The notes under the pieces are model-generated. The model searched no databases. It was not told the DNA's origin and saw only the letters and a program-made list of their open reading frames with translations. This document shows, piece by piece, positions 1 through 10,168 of a DNA stretch of 64,000 bases. Made by a program: the position numbers and the translations under genes. How positions within the stretch are numbered: position 1 is the first letter of the stretch; the number at the start of each line of letters is the position of its first letter. The stretch is from positions 2,775,040 to 2,839,039 of the forward strand of contig JAKSZT010038599.1 in the NCBI GenBank assembly GCA_026826555.1, written 5' to 3'. Origin of the DNA: Tolypeutes matacus (Eukaryota; Chordata; Mammalia; Cingulata; Chlamyphoridae).

Positions 1-1732
1 GGGACCAAAAGACAAAGAAGCCGAAACAAAAAGCTATGAGTTATTAAACCTCCTGGCTGCTGGGAAGGGCTCCCCTTCCCCACACCTGAGATACTATGCA
101 ACGGTAAAACTCCTGGTGAATTGTATCTAACTGAAAGGAGAGCAGACATCTTCCTCTCTGCCAGCTCCTTTGTATATATATAGTATGGGAAGGTGCTCTG
201 AGTCATCTAGGAGGGTATTGGAAAAATAAAGAAGCCAAAGGAAGCCAATGCTTCTCGCCCCTGTAGCTAGAAGCAGCAAATACACCCCGCCCTCAGCACA
301 AAGAGCCTAGTTGGAGCCACTGGCTCCCTGCTCTGAACAGAGTGTGACAGCAGATTCCCTGGGAGGAAGAGGGTTCTAGGAGGGTGGAGAGTAGTCTCTT
401 TGAGGTGAGTTTAGCCAGATGAGCCCCCCCTTGAATATCATAAGGGATCCCGATTCAACAGGGATAGGGGAGGGGAATTTCCTCAGGCCGGCTGTCTTGC
501 CCAGATGCCTAGGTAAAGAAAATAATTACATAAGAGAGGAGACAGATACAGACAGGTGAATGATCAGCAGGACTCAGGCAGACAGCAGAGAATCTAACCT
601 GTCCAAGGGAAGAAGAGGATAGACTTCTGAAAGCCTAACTAAATTAAGGAGACAGGTTAGCTCAGTGGAAGAATTCCTGCATAGCATATATGAGGTCCCT
701 GGTTCAATCCCCAACTCTTCTCTGAGACATGATCCATCAGGTTATCAGGTATCCACCGGAAAGTTTATGATATATATAGTCATTCTCTTTGTATTAGCTA
801 TTCTTGATTCTCTCTCTTTTTTTTTTAAAGATTCATTTTCTATTTTCTTTATTTTACTCACTAAAACCTGGTTCAAAACAAAGAGATAGCAGGCTGCAGT
901 GTGATTGTTTGATGAATACCAGCAACCTGAGAAGATCCTTAGGTGTCTAAGAGAAAAGGCTGTTTTTCCTGGTTTATTTCTGTTTTTTTAATCTTTTTTC
1001 CCTTCTTTCTCTCTCTTTTTTAAAACAAGTTGCTGCTGTAGTGTTTCTTGTTTGTTGTTTTCCCTTCCTTTGATTCTCTGTTTTTCTTTTCTTTTTTTCT
1101 TTCATTTACCAATTTTCTCTACCTACACTACTTCTTTTCTCTCCTTCATCTTTATATCTTCTGTTTTCTGTTGTTGTTCTTTAATTCCACCTCCTTTTGT
1201 TTTGTCTTCAATTTTTCTTGTTTTTATTTCTCTCTCTCTTCTTTTATTCCTGTTTTCTTTCTATTTTATTTCTTTTTCTTTCTCTTTTTTCTTTTTTCCT
1301 TTCCCCTTTTCTCACCATTCTGGCCTTTTAATTCATTCTATATATTTTTCTCTATTCTGTTTCTTGTTTCATTGTTTATATTCCACTTTTCTAATCTATT
1401 CCTTTGTACTTCTTACTCATGTTAATTATTCAATTTCTTAAGTCTTGTATGATTTCTCTTATCTTTTACTTTACTATTACTATTATTCTTTCTTTCTTCC
1501 TATCTCTTTCCTTTTCTCTGGTCCAAATTTTACTTTCAGGGGAACATAGACAACAGCAAGGATTTAGAATAAGAGGAATGAAGTGTCAAAGTGAAACCTT
1601 ACTACATTCAAAAACAACAAAGTAAAACCATAGATAAGAGAGAGAACCTAATCAACTGAAGAAACCCATCAAGATAAACAAATACCTAGACACCAACAAA
1701 AAAATACAAGCCATACTAACAAACAGGAAGAC
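1..1732 (+). other. 5' UTR of L1 copy A, with pyrimidine-rich tract
   Basis: This stretch precedes the ORF1 start and has no sustained coding potential. Roughly 780-1540 is strongly T-rich. Around 1015-1065 it resembles the reverse complement of the 5' UTR of copy C near 59650-59780: a T-run, then a TTGCTGCT-type motif, then more T-rich sequence. That similarity is why I assign it to the L1 leader and not to flanking DNA. The Phe- and Leu-rich open frames at 1048-1441 are a by-product of the T-rich composition. The GC-rich promoter end seen in copy C is not evident here and may lie upstream of base 1. Confidence 0.65.
650..722 (+). repeat. tRNA-Ala-derived segment (DAS-SINE-like head) inside L1 5' UTR
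   Basis: The segment reads like a degenerate tRNA-Ala. An A-box-like TAGCTCAGTGG lies at about 659-669, an anticodon-position AGC at 683-685, and a B-box-like GGTTCAATCCC at about 702-712, with tRNA spacing. Acceptor and D-stem pairing is damaged and no 3' CCA or Pol III terminator context is clear, so it is not a working tRNA. Established knowledge: armadillo DAS SINEs have a tRNA-Ala-derived head. Inference: this is either a short SINE inserted in the L1 leader or a tRNA-derived module carried by this L1 subfamily. The equivalent part of copy C lacks it. Confidence 0.6.
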
Positions 1733-2651
1733 ATGGCCCAATCCAACGAACAAACTAAAAACTAGTAGGAGATGCAGAACATTGCACAACTAATCAGAGA
1801 TGTGTAAATAAATATCATGAATGAACTTAATGAAGTGAGGGAAGAGATTAGGTATTTTAAGCAGACACTAGGAGAAGATACTGAAGAAACTGTAAAAACA
1901 CATTAAAAGATAACAGATATGATAGTGATGAACAGCACAATCAAAGAACTAAAAATACACTGGAAGCACATAACAGTAGATTTGAACAGGCAGAGGAAAG
2001 AATCAGTGATGTGGAAGACAATACATCTGGAATCAAACAGTAAAGCACATAGATAAAAAGATAGAAAAAATCCATCAGAGACTTAGAGATTTGAATGACA
2101 ACATGGAATGCACAAAAATACACATTAAAGGCATCCCAGAGGGAGAAGAGAAGAGAAAGGGGACAGAAGGAGTGTTGGAGGAAAATAATGACTGAACACT
2201 TACCAACCATATTGAGGGAGATAGGTGTACTTCTCCAGGAAGCGCAGCACATCCCAAACAGTATAAATACTAACAGGCCTACTCCAAAACATACACTTGT
2301 CAAATTGTCCAATGCTCAAGACAAAGAGAGAATACTGAAAGCAAGATAAAAGACAACCATCACATACAAAGGAAGTTCAATAAGATTAAATGCTGAGTTC
2401 TCATCTGAAACTATGGAGGCAAGAAGTCAGTGGTATGACATAGTTAAGGTGCTAAAAGAAAACGCTTCCAGCCAAGAATTCTCTATCCAGCAAAGCTGGC
2501 ATTCAAAAATGATGGAGAGCTCAAAATATTCACAGAAAAACAGAAATTAAGAGAGTATGCCAATAAGAAACCTGCCCTTCAAGAAATACTAAAGGGAGTT
2601 CTGCAGGTTGAAAGGAAAAAACAGGAGAGAGAGAGTTGGAGGAAAGTGTAA
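1733..2651 (+). pseudogene. L1 copy A ORF1 (RNA-binding protein), decayed
   Basis: ORF1 of L1 encodes the trimeric coiled-coil RNA chaperone of the retrotransposition particle. The start is placed at the ATG at 1733 because its first codons (MAQSNEQTKN) match the start of ORF1 in copy C at 59001. An in-frame stop follows immediately. The RNA-binding part is recognisable in several frames around 2095-2480, with a GIPEGEE-like stretch, the segment LPTILREIGVLLQEAQ, and the NRPTPKH and KDKERIL type motifs. The frame ends with a WRKV-stop at 2649-2651, matching the WKRV and WRRV ends of copies B and C. Multiple frameshifts and stops make it a pseudogene. Confidence 0.82.
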
Positions 2652-5136
2652 GAACAACTAAAAAGATAAAAACAGAAATAAAAACAATATATGGCATGCA
2701 TAAACCCAAACAAAATATGGCTAATGTAAGTAATTCCTTGACAGTAATAACAATGAATGTTAATGGATTAAACTCAGTAGTCAAGAGACATAGATTGGAA
2801 AAATGGATAAAGAAATATGACCCATCTATATGCTGTCTATAAGAAACCCACCTCAGACCCAGGGATACAAGGAGGTTGAAAGTGAATGGTTGGAAAACAA
2901 GTTTACAAGCAAACAATAACCAAAAAAGGACTGGAGCAGATATACTAATATCAGACAAAATAGATTTTAAATGCAAAATTATTGTAATGGACACTATACA
3001 TTAATAAGAGAGGTAATCTATCAATAAACATTTCTGCACCTAACCAGGGAGCTTCAAAATACATGAGGCAAATACTGGAAAAGCTAAGTGGAGAAATAGC
3101 TGCATCTACAATTATACTGGGGGACTTTAATACACCATTATGACCATTAGACAGAACATATTGATAGAGAATCAATAGAGAAACAAAGACTTAAATCATA
3201 CATTAGAATATCTGGACCTGATAGGCACATACCGAACATTACACCCAAATACAGTGAGATATATATTCTTCTCAAGGGCACATGGATCATTCTCCAGGAT
3301 AGACCACACGCTAGGCCACAGAATAACTCTCAATGAATTCAGAAAGATTGAAATTATACAAAGTAATTTCTCTGACCACATGGAATGAAGCTGGAAATCA
3401 ATAAGGGACACAGAACCAGACCAGGCACAAAAATATGGAAGTTAAACAACACACTTTTAGACAAACAGTGGGTCAAGGAGGAAATCTCAAAAGAACTCAG
3501 TAACTACCTTGAAATGAATGAAAATGACAACGCAACATATCAAAACATATGGGATACAACAAAATCTGTACTGAGAGGGAAATTCAATAATATTGCCATA
3601 AATGCCTATATTAAAAAAGAAGAAAAAGCTAAAATCAAAGACCCAACCACACACCTGGAGGAATTAGAAGAACAACAAACTAACTCCAAAGTTAATAGAA
3701 AGAAGGAAATAATAATGATTAAAGCAGAACTGAATGAAATTGAAAATAAGAAAACACCAGAAAAAATAAACAAAAACAAAATGTGGTTCTTCAAGAAGAT
3801 AAAAAAATTGACAAACCCTTAGCTAAACTGAAAAAAGAAAAAAGAGAGAATATGCAAATATGTAAAGTGAGAAATAAGGAAGGGGATATCACCACTAACC
3901 CCACAGAAATAAAGAGTATCATAAGAAGATACTTTGAAAAATTATATGACAACAAGATGGATAATTTGGAGAAAATGGACAAATTTCTAGAAACACACAA
4001 GCGCCTTACTTTGACAAAAGAAGAAATTGATTAACTCAATAGACCAATCACAAGTAAAGAGATAAAATCAGTCATCAAAATCTCCTGACTAAGAGTAGTG
4101 ACCAAATGGCTTCACAGGTGAATTCTACCAAATATTCTGTAAAGAGCTATCACAAATCCTGCTTAAACTCTTCAAAAAATAGAAGTGGAGGGAACATTGC
4201 CTAACTCATTCTATGATGCCAACATCATCCTGATACCAAAGCAAAACAAAATCGCCACAGGAAAACAAAACTACAGACCAATCTCTATACTGAACCTAGA
4301 TGCTAAAATCCTCAACAAAATACTTGTTAATCATATTTAGCAACATATCAAACAAATTATACACCATGATTAAATGGGCTCCATCCTTGGTATGCAAGGA
4401 TGGTTCAACATAAGAAAATCAATCAATGTAATACACCATATAAGTAGATCAAAAGAAAAAACATCACATATTATCTCTATAGATGCTGAAAAAGCATTCG
4501 ACAAAATACAGCATCCTTTCCTGATAAAAAACACTACAAAAGATAGGAATAGAAGGAAACTTTCTCAACATGATAAAGGGTATATATGAAAAACCCACAG
4601 GTAACAACATATTCAATGGTGAAATCCTAAAAGCTTTCCCTCTAAGATCAAGAACAACAAAAGGATGTTCTTTCACTTCTCCTATTTAACATTGTGTTAG
4701 AAGTACTTGCTCGAGCTCTGAGGCAAGAAAAAGATGTAAACGGCATCCAAATTGTAAAGGAAGAAGTAAAAATTTCACTATTTGCAGATGACATGATCCT
4801 ATACATAGGAAGCCCTGAGAAATCTACAACAAAGCTTATAGAGCTTATAATGAGTTCAGTAAAGATGCAGGTTATAAGATCTATGGGCAAAAATCAGTAG
4901 CATTTCTGTACACCAATAATTAACAATCTGAGAAAGAAACCAACAAAAAAATCCCATTTACAATAACAAGTAAAAGAATGAAATACCTAGGAATAAATTT
5001 AGCTAAAGATGTAAATTACTTATATACAGGAAACTACACAACATGTTAAAGGGAACCAAAGAAGAGTTAAATAAATGGAAGAATATTCCATCTTCATGGA
5101 TAGGAATACTAACCATTATTAAGATATCTGTCCTAC

Positions 5137-5717
5137 TGTAGCAGTTTGATATTATTGATGAATTCCAAAAAGAAATATTATGTTTGTAAACTGGTCTTTT
5201 CCTCTGGGTATATTAGAGTGTGTTGGATTCAGAGTTTTTAGTTTTACTTGATTAAATACTGATGAAGGCTTTGATTGGGCCACTTCATAAGATGTTGCAT
5301 CCTCATCCCCTTGATGGGCAGAGACTCACAGAGAAACTTCCCCACAGAAAAAGAAGGTTGGAGTTTTTGTGCTGGAGCCCCTGGAAGTAAGCACACAGAG
5401 GAGCTTGGTCATGAGGAAAGAGAAAAATCCCTGAGAAGAGAAACAAGCAATTTGCCTGATAGTCTACAGCTGGCCTTGTGGGGCTAGCAGAGGAGCTGAA
5501 CCTGGAGGGAAGCAAGGCCTGGGAAGAGAGGAACCAGGAAACTTTAACTCTCACAGATGTCGGCAGCCATTTTGCTCCAACAATAGACTTTGGTGAGGGA
5601 AGTGACTTAGGCTTTACTGCCTGGAAACTGTAAGCTTCTACCCCAAATAAATACACTTTATAAAAGCCAACAAATTTCTGGTATTTTGCATCAGCACCCC
5701 TTTGGCTGACTAATACA
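5137..5717 (+). mobile_element. Solo MaLR-type LTR inserted in L1 copy A ORF2
   Basis: A 581-bp unit starts TGTAGCAGTTTGA and ends GGCTGACTAATACA. It is flanked by a perfect 5-bp duplication, CCTAC, at 5132-5136 and 5718-5722. An AATAAA signal lies near its 3' end at about 5646, as expected for an LTR. TG...CA ends, a 5-bp duplication and an AATACA terminus are properties of mammalian ERVL-MaLR LTRs. The same family recurs at 25532, 38376, 41072, 62169 and 62871. The L1 reading resumes directly after it, so it postdates L1 copy A. I cannot name the subfamily without a repeat library. Confidence 0.88.
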
Positions 5718-6489
5718 CCTACCCCAACTGATCTATAGATTTAATGCAATCCCAATAAAAATCACCACAGCATTTTTTATTGAATTGGAAAAATTAACTA
5801 TGAAATTTATTTTGAAGGGCAAGAGGCCCCAAATAGTCAAAGACATATTGAAAAAGAAAAATGAAATCATAGGTATCACACTACCTGACTATAAAACTTA
5901 CTACAAAGCTATGGTGGTCAAAACTGCATGGTATTGGCACAAGGATACACATACTGACCAATGGAACTGAACTGAGAGTTCTGATAAAGATTCTCACATA
6001 TGTAATCATCTGATATTAGAGAAGGCTACCAAGCCCATTTAACTGGGAAAGAATGGCCTCTTCAACAAATGGTGCTTGGAGAACTGGATATCCATATCTA
6101 AAAGAATGAGAGAGTCACACCACCTCACACTTTATACAAAAATTAACTCAAGATGGATCAAAGATCTAAATATAAGAGCCACTATCAAAAAAACCTTGGA
6201 AGATAATGTAGGGAAGCACCTACAGGATCTTGTATTAGGAAATGGTTTCATTAACTTCACACCCAATGTACAAGCCACGAAAGCAAAAATAGATAAATGG
6301 GACCTCCTCAAAATTAAAAACTTTTACACCTCAAAGGAGTTTATTAAGAAAATGAAAAAGCAGCCTACTCAATGGGAGAAAATATTTGGTAACTATATAT
6401 CTGGTAAGAGCTTAATATCTAGCATATATATACAGAAACCCTATACCTCAAAAATAAAGACAAATAACTCATTTAAAAAATAGGCAAGT

Positions 6490-6694
6490 ATACCTAATCC
6501 CAGTGGGTTCCGTGTAATATTTTGGGTAATCTAAGCACCTCTTAAAATATATGTATATATATATATATATATAACATTTTTGTAAGCAAATACACATATA
6601 TGCATATATATTTATATATCATTTTGCAAATGTTTGTATGTATTGTGAGAATTTTGATTTTTACCCATAATAAAAAATTAAAAAAAAGTGAAAA
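6490..6694 (+). mobile_element. 205-bp 5'-truncated L1 tail nested in L1 copy A
   Basis: This AT-rich insert matches the extreme 3' end of copy C (reverse complement of about 51525-51710), including the GTGGGTTCCGTGTAAT stretch, the TA-repeat, and an AATAAA followed by an A-rich tail. It is flanked by a 15-bp target duplication (AAAAAATAGGCAAGT) at 6475-6489 and 6695-6709. The ORF2 sequence of copy A continues across the duplication. It is therefore a genuine target-primed insertion of the copy-C lineage, and shows that lineage was active after copy A had inserted. Confidence 0.9.
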
Positions 6695-7341
6695 AAAAAA
6701 TAGGCAAGTGATTTGAATAGACAGTTCTCCAAAGAAATACAAATGGCTAAAAAGCACATGAAAAAATGTTCAACATCACTAGCTATTAGGGAAATGCAAA
6801 TTAAAACTACAATGAGTTATCATCTTACACATATTAGACTGGTGGCTATTAAAAAAACAGAGGACTACAAATGTTGTAGAGGTTGTGGAAGAATGGGAAC
6901 CCTCAACCACTCCTGGTGGGATCGTAGAATGGTGCAGCCATTGTGTAGGACAGTTTGGCGGTTCTTCAGAAAACTATAGAACTGCCATATGATCCAGCAA
7001 TCCCACTGCTGGGTATATACCCAGAAGAATTGAAAGCAAGGACAAGAACAGATATATGCACACCAGTGTTCATAGTGGCATTATTCACTATTGCCAAAGG
7101 TTGGAATCAACCCAAATGCCCTTCTTTTCAACAGATGAATGGATAAACAAATTGTAGTACATACATGCAAGGGAATATTATTCAGCTACAAGAAGGAATA
7201 CAGTATTACACATGGAATAACATGGATGAATCTTGAGGACTTTATGTTGAGTGAAGCAAGCCAGGCACTGCAGACAAATATTACATGACCTTACTGATAC
7301 CCATTAAGCAAATTGAGCAGACTCACAGAGCTAGAGTCTGA

Positions 7342-10116
7342 AATATAGGTTTACAGGAAATAGAAAGGTAGAAGGTTGTGAGCCAATGCCCACATGGACA
7401 AAATCTATGATAAGGTGGAAGTGTGTAGTTGTGCAGTGGAGGGGCATGACAGTGGTGCAGTGTACTGTTGGGTTGGGTGTTGTAAGTTTGTCAGGGGGTT
7501 AGGATGGGGAGGGTGGGTTGGAAGGTCCATAGAAATGGGAGGAGGTTTGGGGGACGGAGCAGGTGTACACTGGAGATTGGTGAGTACATGATTGAAACTA
7601 CAATGTTGGCAATGCTCTTTTGGCAATATTGCAAGGGAAGGTTACTGGTTTAAGGTGTTGGACATGGGGGCCATTAGGGAAGGGTGCATCTGGTGCAGGC
7701 ATCTAAGGAGTTTCTGAGTGTTAATCTCATCATAGTGTGTTATATCAGTGGTTTGGTGGTGGCAAGGTGGTGGACTACCATCCTGGGGAGACCTCCTATG
7801 TTATCAAATAGAAGGGCAGGAGTCTCTTGAGAGGATAGGTGGTGCCCAATAAGAGAGGACAGACCAATGTATCAAGCCCTCAGTGTTGTAGCAAGTAACT
7901 ATGAATCTTGTCCTGCAAGGAGTGAAGACTAGTGGTTGTCATGGGTCCCCATGGGAGGGAAAGGGAGGAATAGAATAGATGGAAAATGGGGCATTTTAGG
8001 GATGACAGAAGTGTTCTACATGATCTTGCAATGATGGATACAGGCTGTGTTAAATTTCATCAAAATGTATGAAAGTGTATGGCCCAAAATGTAAACCATA
8101 ATGTAAACCATTGATTATGGTTAGTACCTATGTTTCAATATTTATACATCAGTTGTAACAAATGTACCATTCACATATAAAATGTTATTAATAGGGGAAG
8201 TGGGAAAAAGGGAAAGATACTGGGCATATGGGACTCCCCTGTATTGTGTATATGACTTTTTTGTAACCTAAAACTTCTTTGAAGGCAAAATGAAAATAGT
8301 AAGACACTGTGGGAATAAATGAAAGAAAAAGCCACTGTACATACAGGACAATCAATCGTACAATGATGAAAGCCAAAATGTCAAAAAAAAAAATTTAAAT
8401 ATTTTTTCATTATTTTTTATTATTCCAAAATATTTTTATTTTTATTTATTTTTTAGGTTTTTTTTTTGTATTTTATTTCTTATTTTTAAAACTATCATTA
8501 TTATTTCATTTTCTTATTAATTGTAATTGACCATTTTATTGGCTTCATTTTTTAAGAAGTTTTGGATATCAGAAGGGTTACAACCATGGCAGGGGAGGAT
8601 CATTGGTGCAGGGTGTCAGTGATAGGAGATACATGGAAAGAATTTTACCTGATCATACATATAAGGCATATAAATTTGTTCAAATGTTCAAGGGGCATTG
8701 TCAGTGATTGGAGATTCACACAATAACTGAAAGGATATCAAATCCCCATTATGGAGAGCTCTGCTACATTCTCTAATGAAACAGTAAGAAACCCTCACGT
8801 ACAGGGGCAATTGCTAATGAAGGAGGATGATCCAATGACGGGCCCTTGATATTGATGACTGTGCTTATGAACCATTATTTTTGAATTTGAAACTTAGCCT
8901 AGTATTATAGGGTACCTAAGTGTTACCTCCTGAGAGTCTCCTCATTGCTCAAGTGGGGCCTCTCTCTAAGCTGAACTCCATATAAAAATGCAATAACTTT
9001 GCCCCAGTTTAGGACATGACTCCTGGGGATGAGCCTCCCTGGCCCCAAGGGATTACTACCAAGCACCAACTAGCAATGCAACTGGAAAAAGACTTGGAAC
9101 AAAGGGGGAAATGGTAAAGACAAAAGAGTTTATATGGCTAAGAGACTTCAAAGTGAGTTGGGAGGTCATTTCAGAGGTTATGCTTATGCACATCTCAGCA
9201 GGATCTCATTGACAGACAAGATAGATATTACCCCAAATAGTGGGACTCCTGAGGGCTCTGGAGACATCTAGACACTATAGTCAGGGCAAATATCTCAAGA
9301 GTTTGGTGCCTTGCCAGTGGACCCTATTTTGGAATTTATGCTCCCTAGGTTGACAGAGTTGTAGTCAGTTGTGTTTTCCCTACACATGGCTCTACTGTCC
9401 CTTATATTTGAACTATAATTAGTACTAAAGTTGGTAATTGTACATCCAAGAGACTTAAATCTTTGCGCTGTCCATGTGACAAGTGGGCCTTGAATCTCAA
9501 CTGAGTTGCCACACCTAGTCTCCAGTTCATTGGATTCACCAAGAACAACTAACAAGGAGGAGATGATGGACAACCACCATACCAAGGAACTGAGAGAGTC
9601 TACAACTTCAAGTGAGAGTCTCATCCATCAGTCATGTGAGATCTAAGCTCCCTCTCAGAGTTGAATGGTCATCACCATCCCAGAATCCTCAGGATTGGGG
9701 AATGAACTATGGACTAAAGCAGTCTTACTGGTATTCTACTATAGACTTATTGTGATTCTACCAATTGATGTGGAGGCTATGGCCACTGGAGGTTCTGGGA
9801 GCAGGGAATGGGAAAAACAAGTGCAATATGGGGACATTTTCTGGACTTGGGAATTGTCCTGAATGACATTGCAATGATGGATATAAGCCATTATATATCT
9901 TTCCATAACCTACAGAATTGTGTGGGAAAGAGCGTAAACTACAATGTAAACTATAATCCATGCTTAGTGGCAATGCTCTAAACTGTGTTCATCAATTACA
10001 ATTAATGTACCACACTAATGAAGGATGTTATTAATGTGAGAAAATGGAGGAGGTATGGGGAGCAGGGCATATGGGAAGCCCATATTTTTTTTTGTATAAC
10101 ATCAATGTAATCTAAG

Positions 10117-10154
<38 letters not shown>

Positions 10155-10168
10155 ACTATCTATCTATA
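7342..10168 (+). other. Long 3' UTR of L1 copy A (about 2.8 kb)
   Basis: The region follows the ORF2 stop and can be followed in the 3' UTR of copy C along its length. Landmarks are the TCTGAAATATAGGTT just after the stop, the GGATACAGG module near 8033, the AT-rich linker at 8380-8560, the CAGAAGGGTTACAA block at 8570, the CTCCTGGGGATGAGCCTCCCTGG block near 9020 and the GTGTGGGA block near 9916. Because both copies have the same order, this is a property of the L1 subfamily and not a chance neighbour. A module near 8026-8285 recurs at 9869-10115. No intact gene lies here, and the open frames (7394-7626, 9295-9624, 9665-9862) are short and not shared intact with copy C. Confidence 0.8.
10117..10168 (+). 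repeat. (TATC)n microsatellite at the L1 copy A tail
   Basis: About a dozen TATC units with one interruption follow the GTAATCTAAG that marks the last recognisable L1 3' UTR sequence. It probably grew from the AT-rich L1 tail. The unit sits directly against an older L1 fragment. Confidence 0.9.

Larger units (their letters stand above)
2717..7341 (+). pseudogene. L1 copy A ORF2 (endonuclease / reverse transcriptase), decayed and interrupted
   Basis: ORF2 encodes the AP-like endonuclease and reverse transcriptase that carry out target-primed reverse transcription. The ATG at 2717 leads into the endonuclease opening (VITMNVNGLNS), followed by fragments of the endonuclease C-terminus and linker (3385-3822, 3783-4034). 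Reverse transcriptase motifs are readable: [12 protein letters not shown] near 4470 and an intact FADDMILY near 4780-4810. C-terminal fragments lie at 5785-6480 and 6713-7146. The stop at 7339-7341 aligns with the ORF2 stop of copy C. Two insertions (5137-5717 and 6490-6694) split it. Without them it is about 3.8 kb, normal for L1 ORF2. Numerous stops exclude function. Confidence 0.88.
1..10168 (+). mobile_element. LINE-1 copy A, nearly full length, 5' end beyond window edge
   Basis: A plus-strand L1 runs from the window edge through a 5' UTR, an ORF1 remnant, an ORF2 remnant and a very long 3' UTR that ends in a TATC repeat. Seen: ORF1 coiled-coil and RNA-binding remnants, ORF2 endonuclease and reverse transcriptase motifs, and 3' UTR homology along its whole length to copy C at 51516-54152. 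Two later insertions sit inside ORF2, an LTR at 5137-5717 and a short L1 tail at 6490-6694. Without them the visible element is about 9.3 kb. Inference: it belongs to a long-3'-UTR L1 lineage and has been inactive for a long time, given many stops and frameshifts. The left target duplication is outside the window, so the insertion cannot be closed. Confidence 0.88.

Noticed and set aside
650..722. Functional tRNA-Ala gene
   Set aside because: Stem pairing is damaged, there is no clear terminator and it lies inside an L1 leader. It was kept as a tRNA-derived repeat.
1048..1441. Two overlapping Phe/Leu/Ser-rich frames of about 125 codons
   Set aside because: They follow from a T-rich L1 5' UTR tract. 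Composition alone explains the absence of stops.
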